64,000 nt of DNA, from positions 194,001 to 258,000 of the forward strand of contig OX243821.1 of NCBI GenBank assembly GCA_945859605.1, given 5' to 3'. The notes below the pieces were generated by a model. The model was not told the DNA's origin. It made no database searches and saw only the letters and a program-made list of their open reading frames with translations. This stretch comes from Lumbricus rubellus (taxonomy: Eukaryota; Annelida; Clitellata; Crassiclitellata; Lumbricidae). Both the position numbers and the translations under genes were made by a program. Below are positions 17,831-26,200 of the stretch, piece after piece (the first letter of the stretch is position 1; each line of letters begins with the position of its first letter).

Positions 17831-20230
17831 TAACTATCATTATAATTGCCATCCTTAACAATAACTATATAACAGTCACTGCGTGACGCGGTGGTGTAGT
17901 GGGTATGTTTGTTGCCTTGCAGCCAGAGGGTTGCAGGCTCGAATCCACCTCAAGTCACTGCGTAGGGGCCTTGAGCAAGTCCTTCACTCGCAATTGCTCA
18001 GCGCTTCGGCATGAATCTCCGATGCAGTGTCCGCGCTGTAGTCGGGAGCGCCTCTGAGTAGAGAGCTTGAACAGGCGCTATATTAAACAAGTGTGCATAC
18101 ATAGTTAGCAAATTACATAGCACCGTGCACCGGAGTCTAGTGGCTTTAGGTATCAACTGACGGCATATAACAGCAAAGCTATCATGAGATAAGCAGCCAT
18201 AATAGAAAGTTCTACACCACTGAGGTACTGCGTGTGGTAATTACCATTGATATGTACTAAATAGTTACTGGATAGGAACTGGCCTATGAAAGTACGGATT
18301 ATCGCTCACTCAGGGATATCCCATGATTCTTTGAGGCAAAGACAATGATTTCTTAGAGCAAATCCCAGAGTTCTTTGCGGTAAATCCCAGGATTCTCTGG
18401 GGCAAGTCCCAGGATTCCTATAGCGGCAAACCACAGCAAAGGATAGGCGGCACACTCTTCGGCTTAAAAGGCAAATTTCTCAGCGATGATACAAAATTGT
18501 TTAAAACCAACCTAGGGTTTTGGAGTTGAATGACATACAAAACAATCAACTTAATTTTATTTAGCGGCCACTGACCAGATTTCTTGAAAATAGCTCTTGA
18601 AGTTGACGAATTTAACATGGGTTTACATAGGAACAAGCACGCGTCTCCCTAACAGGAAGTCATGTGTCATTCGCCATCGGCCATGGACCACTATATGAAG
18701 CTGGTCCAATCCAGTAAACCTAATACATATCAATGGTACTTACCCTCTCGGATGGGGTACGTCAGTTGCTTGTTATTCCTCACGCAGTACCACGTGAAGG
18801 ACAGATCGGCAGACGACATCTGACCTTGCACGTCCGGATCTCTCGACTTCTTAGCGTCTATCGTTACGTCCGACAACCACTCTGAAAGCGAAAACACTCC
18901 CAACGTAGAGTAGGTTTATGTAGAGCATTTATTTTGTTTGTTTGTTTGTATGTGCACTTGTTATAGCGCCCCTTCAAGCTCTCTCTCCCTACTCAGAGGC
19001 GCTCCCGAAAGCAGAGCGGACACTGCATCGGAGTTTCACGCCAAAGCGCGGAGCAAAATTTTGTGAGTGAAGGACTTGCCCAAGGTCCTTACGCGGCGAG
19101 GTGGATTCGAACCTCGGACCTTCGGGCTCCATGGCAACAACGCCACCACTACACCCCAAAATTGTGAAAGTGTAAATTGATGTGAAAGTGTAAATTGTAG
19201 ACTAATTGTACACTGCAAATGTAAACTGCAATTGCAGACTGTAACAATAAACTATACAAGTGTACATTGCCATTTTTACACTGTAATAGTAAACTGTAAT
19301 TTGAATCTGCAATCATAAATTGTGATCGTATACTGTAATTGTAAACTGTAATTACAAGCTGTAAATCTGTAACATTAATTTGTAATGCAAGTATTTACGA
19401 CACAAGTAAGCAACTTACCGACAACCTGTGTGATGCCTTGTGTGATCTCGGCATGAAGCGGGGCAGTCTCAATTCTCACCCAGATGTCACGGGTGAGATT
19501 CTGATAATCATCGTGTAGAGGTATTCTGACCTGTAGAATAGCATAAACCAATTATTATATAGATATAATTATATACACTGTGTCCCAATAAATTGGGACC
19601 CCTTTTTATAATGTGAATAAAACTGGTAAATATTCATCGATTGTCAAAATTTCAAAACTGTTTTTATCCTGAGATAATTATCTACAAATTGGTAATTTAT
19701 GAACGGCCCTCACTAAAAAATTACTTCATAATGACGTCGTTAATTTGCATATCGAAACCAAATGTCAACAAAAATCGTTGTGTTCGGTATACTTAACATT
19801 TGAATTCTCTGATGCAAATGACGCAATTGTTACGTCAATGTTCATTCCAGAAACTTCATATTTGAATCAGTGGAAGATAATTATCTCAGGATAAAAACAG
19901 TTTTGAAATTTTGAAAATTGATTAAGATTTGCATGTTTTATTCACATTATAAAAAGGGGTCCCGATTTATTGGGACACAGTGTATATATTTATAAAGAGA
20001 ATTTAAGATAAAGAGAATGGTGTCTCACAGAATTGATGATTATGAATTCCAATATGTGAATTATTAGCTTAGAGAATAGAAAATATCTGAGAACTTTTCT
20101 GCACTTAATAATTACCTACCATGAAGGCTTACAACTTTACAAGTGCATATGGTATTGACAGACGCTATTCCTGATATGATTTGCTATTTGTTGGTTTTGC
20201 TTGTTTATTGCACACACACACACACACACC

Positions 20231-20267
<37 letters not shown>

Positions 20268-23200
20268 GTCAAACAGAATAAACATGACTCACTAAACAGA
20301 GTATATGTTGCTCAAAGAACGGAGAATCCATGAAATCAATAATATTTTGTAACCTAGAAAGGCATGTATATCATAAAAGACGCCTTCAAGACAATACACA
20401 ACATTTCCACCTAAAATCAAACTGCAGAGACCCACAAAGAACAAAAAACAAACGAGGAAGTGCTGGAAAGGATTGGAGAGGAAAGAACAATGATAAAAAA
20501 AACAATCAGAGGAAGACAAAAGAAATGGATAGGGGCCATAGGGCATACGCTAAGAGGGGACAACCTGGTAAAATCGGTGGTAGAAGGAAAAATGGAGGGG
20601 AAAAGAACAAGAGGAAGAACACGACAGATGATGTTGGACACGATGATGACGAGGATTGGATACGAAAGACTAAAGGAGAAGGCCCAGCGGAGGGAAGAGT
20701 GGACAGCTGAACCTGCCTAGGGGCAGAGAACCAGAAGAAGAAGAGAAAGATCTGCCTGCTTACCCTCAACACGAAAACGTAGAAACCGTACTCCAGGGTG
20801 AAGCTCGGAACGAGAAGCACCAACCCGGAAGATTTAATCAACGGATGGACCACATCAACACGATCCTTTCCCGTCCCATCAACCACACGCTCAACACTCC
20901 AACCGATAACCGCCTTCCCCTTCGAACAATCATGCGCAAGACTTGCGACCAACCGTACCGACTGTCCACGACCGTACCCGATTGCGTCCTCCAAAGTCGA
21001 ACCGCCTCCCTTGAACGCAAGCTCCATATTGCAACCGACCGTAATATTCACCGCAAGTCGAATTTTATCTGTCGTTGCATCCCACTTTGGATCCGAGTAC
21101 ACCACCTCAACACTGTAGTTCCCAGCGACCGGGTAAGTATTCTCAAGAACAATCCAGGAAAGTGATCCTTGTGGGAGCTGCGACAACTTAACGACTGCGA
21201 AGTCGGGGAGACGTGGTCGAAGAACGGGGATTGGAACGATAATGAAGTCGTCGTCGTAACCGAAATTCGCTTCGAGTTTCGGCGATCGACTCAAATGGTT
21301 GAGTATGAGAACGACGGAGGATACAACGTTGACGTGGTAGGAGTCGCCGACGATGAATTGCGACACGCCGATGACTTCGCGAAGTCTCGGACGACGCAAG
21401 ACTTCGATTGTTCTCTGAATTGTCTCGACGTAGCAAGAACTGTTTGCGACGGCTTTTATGACGTATCGCCCGATCGATGTGGAATATATCTTAAATGGGG
21501 TTGCTGTGAAGTTTGTGGTGGAATTTGGAAGTTTATTCAAAGCCCAGAGTGGTATCGATGTCGACAATGTACCCACGCTTTGATTCACCGTTCCGTTAGG
21601 ATGTTGGACTTCGAAATGGATGCTGAGTTCCGCTCCGTAGTTCTCCACCAGAAAGATAAAGTCGATATCATCGTTGAGATAATACGTCGGTCCATCATCG
21701 TAAAGATATCCCTTGGATTTATTTCTTTCCACGATCGCTACATGAGCAGGCGCGACATAAGCCTCCATCTTGTAAGCATCAAACGTCACCCTCACAAAAT
21801 ACCGACCGGCCCTACCGTAGACTACGTCGATGAATGTCCAATACGGTAGACTATTCACCAGTTCCCCGTATCGGGATGTGATCCAGCCCGGTAGATCGGA
21901 GGCTCTGGACAGTTGGAGGTGCTTGGAAACGTTTCCGTTGCCTTTGTCAACGCCGAGTGCAAATGAGTCGTCGTAATTCTGAACACCAATCGCTAGTGTC
22001 ATCTTTTCACCATCGCACACCACTCTCTCACTCGTCACCACAATACGACCGATGATTTCAGAGAGAGAACGCTTGCATGGTCCTTCGTTGATGACGATTG
22101 AAGCGACTGAAAGATCAAAACACAGGGCTTTTTTAAGGTGCAGCTGTACACAAAATGTGCCGTTCTAAATGGATTTGTGCCGTTGTAGAAGCACTGCTGT
22201 ACAGTTAAAACTAGCAAAAAATGGTCATTGTCTTCCGGTTGGAAGTAATTTACTATGGAGGATGAGAAAGGAAAGAAGGAGTTGTGCAGTTCCAAAAATT
22301 CCTTAAAAACAACCCTGTCAAAACACGAACAGAATCTCAGGAAAACAATGTATACGTATGTACGTAAGTTTATTTGTTTAGCGTCCGTTATAGCCTCACA
22401 AAGGTGCAGATTTTAAAAGGTTTGTCTCAAGATAAGCAGATCTAATGTAAACATTGATGAGATGAAAACTGAGTATATTTGAAGCGAATTTGAACCTGAA
22501 ACCCTCCGGGTGCAAGGCAAAGAACGTACCCACTACACCACCGTGTATTCATTCATTCATTCATTCCGAGAATTTCAAGAAACCTACTCAGAAGCGCTCT
22601 TTGCGCTGGCCTGTCTATCTGTGTGTCTATCTGTGTCTAAAAAACTATCTGTGTGTGTCTATATGTGTGTGTGTGTGTGTTTGTGTGTGTCGATATGTGT
22701 GTTTGTGTGTGTCTTTATGTGTGTATGTTTGTGTGTATCTATCTGTGTGTCTATGTGTGTGTCTATATGTGTGTGTCTGTCTGTATGTCCGTCTGTGTGT
22801 CTGTCTGTTTCTGTGTCTGTCTGTCTGTCTGTGTGTCTATCAGTGTGTCTGTATGTTTCTGTCTGTCTGTCTGTGTGTCTATCTGTCTGTCTATAACTCT
22901 ATACTATTCCATACATAAACTTCATCAACCAAAGACCATTCACCATCCTCTGTAGAGACAATTTCCTACCGATTGGTCTATAACAACGTGGCAGTAGACT
23001 CGCATCGTAGCAACATCCACATCGACTGCAAAGCGATGAATTCACGAACGCATCTCCACATTTCGTCAGATCAGATCTCTCATCGTCACCATCGTCATCG
23101 TCGTCGTCTCTCAGGTAACATCGATTCACGTCTACAGAAACATGTCATGACTACACCATGGACATATTCTGATTATCAATCAATCAATCAATTCACTTTA

Positions 23201-26200
23201 TTGCAACCAGAAAACAAGATGACAGCAAAAGTAGAAAATATACATGCGTTGGCTACAAAGGGGGAGGGGCCTTAAAAGGATGGACATCCCGCTGGGGAGG
23301 GTCACCCAAATAAAAATTCCCAAGAAAATTTAACCATGATAGCCGAAATGAAAGAAATTAAATCAAATTAGGTGATGACAGATTGCAGGAAAGTTTAAAC
23401 TGACAAGAGCATGTAGAGAAACAAACTTAACTATGTACTATTACACTTCAAACAGATCATATTCGCTTCTGACAGAACAATTACTGAAAGCATCTTCTGA
23501 CACAAACTGTGAAGTCGACATCTCTAGTATGTGTTATGAATTTCTGAGATAATACGCTCAAGTTAACCGCACAGCCCGTACATGACCCCATGAATTTTGC
23601 TATTATTAAAAGATTTCTCTCATTACTCGGTTACTATTTTAATTACAACAGCGCATTAGTATTTAAAGTGATAACAAAAATTAATTTGACACTCTTATAA
23701 ATGTCATTCTCACATTTAAGCAATTGCTTGCGCAACCAACGAACTTTTGTTCCGCGGTCTCAGACTTCCAGTCCAGCATGGACTTGGCTCTTTGTCTTTG
23801 CTGTAGAATGACCTGCTATAACTCAGATCTTTACCTGGAGACATTACCGTTGTCTTAAGACAACTTATTTTTCCAGGGGTTCTTCGCACTGGGAGCACCT
23901 CTAATGCAATTAGGGTATTATGGTTATTATAACCATTCACTGTCTTACTTAAAAGCAATAATTGTCGGCCATTTCGTATCATTGTTTACATGTATGTAGG
24001 TGTACCTAGTAGCGGGGTCAGCAATTCCTTCAGGGCCTATCCTTGTGGCCATTCCCCCGTTGAATAAGTGACTTGCAATTGTATAACTGTAAAAAATTAT
24101 TGGTTACAAAATAAATGATTGATTGATTCAAGTTGAACTGCTAACCATGACTTCGTTGCACTCTGTAGATGACTTCCGAGTCCTGCCCTGCACTGAGAGA
24201 GATACGGAAGCTGTTCGCAAGCATCAATTGTGGAATAGATGAATTCAGCAGAGTAGTTAGAGTGCCAAGATGGCCGCTTTTGACGCGCAGCACCGCACCA
24301 CCCATGCTTACAGACACCGTGTAGTTCATCCATTCTCTGTAGTTAAGAACAGGTTCGAGTTTTGATGAGATCTTTTCGCAGCTTGTGGATTCGTTAGCTT
24401 GGCAATACCTGAGAAGAACGAAAGGTGCAATTCATTCATTCGTTTGTTTCAAGAATTTATATAGCCCCTTCAAGAAACCACTCAGAGTAATTCACTATTG
24501 AATTACGATAGCGAATTACAAAACTGAATTACAAGACTAGAATAATTGAATGACTAAACTGAATTATAATAGTGAATTACAAAACTGAAAATATATTACA
24601 TAGTGACTTAAGTACAAAACTGATATATAAGACTGATTTACAAGACTAAAAATAATTGAATTACAATAGTGAATCCCAAAACTGAATCACAATAGTGAAT
24701 CGCAAAATGAATCACAATAGTGAATCACAAAATGAATCACATACTGAATCACAATACCATACAAGGGCTCACATTAATAAAACAAATAAAATTTTAGAAG
24801 AAAATCACAAATTAATACATAGCCCGTCTATAATAAACAAACTTAACAAAATTTAATTCATATAACCAATTTAATCAAATCAAAATAAGATCAAAATAGT
24901 TTATCTACCAAACTGAGTGCTCAACGGTTGTCCAACTGCTACCAAGAATCGTCGCCGTGTTCCGGAACTTTCTAAGAACAATCCTCAGAAAACTCTCTTC
25001 CGACCCACTGACCGCTGCGGTCAGAAGGACCTGACCAGATCCACCGGACATCTCGAAATGGAAATCGTCGTCACCGTTCACGAGAAAACTTTTCATTCCA
25101 TCGCTGGGGGTGGCGATTTTACGCGGAAATGTCGTCGCCCGGAAGAAAATCGTGTCTGAAATGAAGCAAGCTTAATTTCTATTAAACGAATAATTAAATA
25201 ATAAGCACAATTAAATAATAAGCACAATTAAATAATAAGCACAATGAAATAATAAACAAAATTAAATAATAAACAAAATTAAATAATAAGGACAATTAAA
25301 TAATAAGCACAATTAAATAATAAGGACAATTAAATAATAAGCACAATTAAATAATAAGCACAATTAAATAATAAGCACAATTAAATAATAAGCACAATTA
25401 AATAATAAGCACAATTAAATAATAAGCACAATTAAATAATAAGCACAATTTTAAAAATAATAAGCGCAACTAAATAATAAGCTAAATATTAAGCAACCAC
25501 AACTACACTGGGCAATGTGGGCATGTATTATTTCTTTATTTATACAGCAATTTGATACAGTTTTATATAATTTGTATCACGGTGGTGTAGGGTATGTTCG
25601 GTGCCTTGGAACCAAAAGGTTACGGGTTCGAATCCGCCACATAGGGACCCTGAGCAAGTGCTTCACTCGCAATTGCTAACGTGCTTTGGCGTGAAACTCC
25701 GATTCAGTCTCCGCGCTGTAGTCGGGAGCTAGATCCTGACAAACAAACAAAAAACCTAGAGTAGAGACCTAGACAAGACCGAAAAAACATAGATATATGT
25801 GGAAAAAGCTACGAATGCAGTGCTAACCCGTATCAGCTTCGCAGATCAATCCAACCGCGTGGTCCTTGAGGCAGAAGGATCGCAGTGGATCGGAGTGCGA
25901 ACAGTCCTGCAGGAACCTCTCGCTTCCGGAACAACGAAGGTCGGACAGAAGCACGTCAAGGTCAAGGCCACGAGGAACGTCGACACCAAAGAGGATTGGT
26001 TTGACAACGCTATGCAAACCCAACTGTCTACAAGCTACTCTGAAACAAAAACAAACATATCCATGTATCATGTGGGACGCGGTGGTGTAGTGGTGGCGTC
26101 GTTGCCTAATTGGAGTCGGAAGGTTCGAGGTTCGAATCCAACTCGCCGCGTAAGGACCTTGGGCAAGTCCTTCACTCACAGTTGCTCAGCGCTAAGTTTT

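Noticed and set aside
20506..20763. C-terminal extension of exon 9 ([10 protein letters not shown] onward)
   Set aside because: Reads through the donor GAGG|GTAAGC into an antisense LINE fragment.
24097..24333. Frame starting [13 protein letters not shown]
   Set aside because: Shadow of exon 7 of the SRCR/REJ gene; the frame with [15 protein letters not shown] joins both neighbours in phase.
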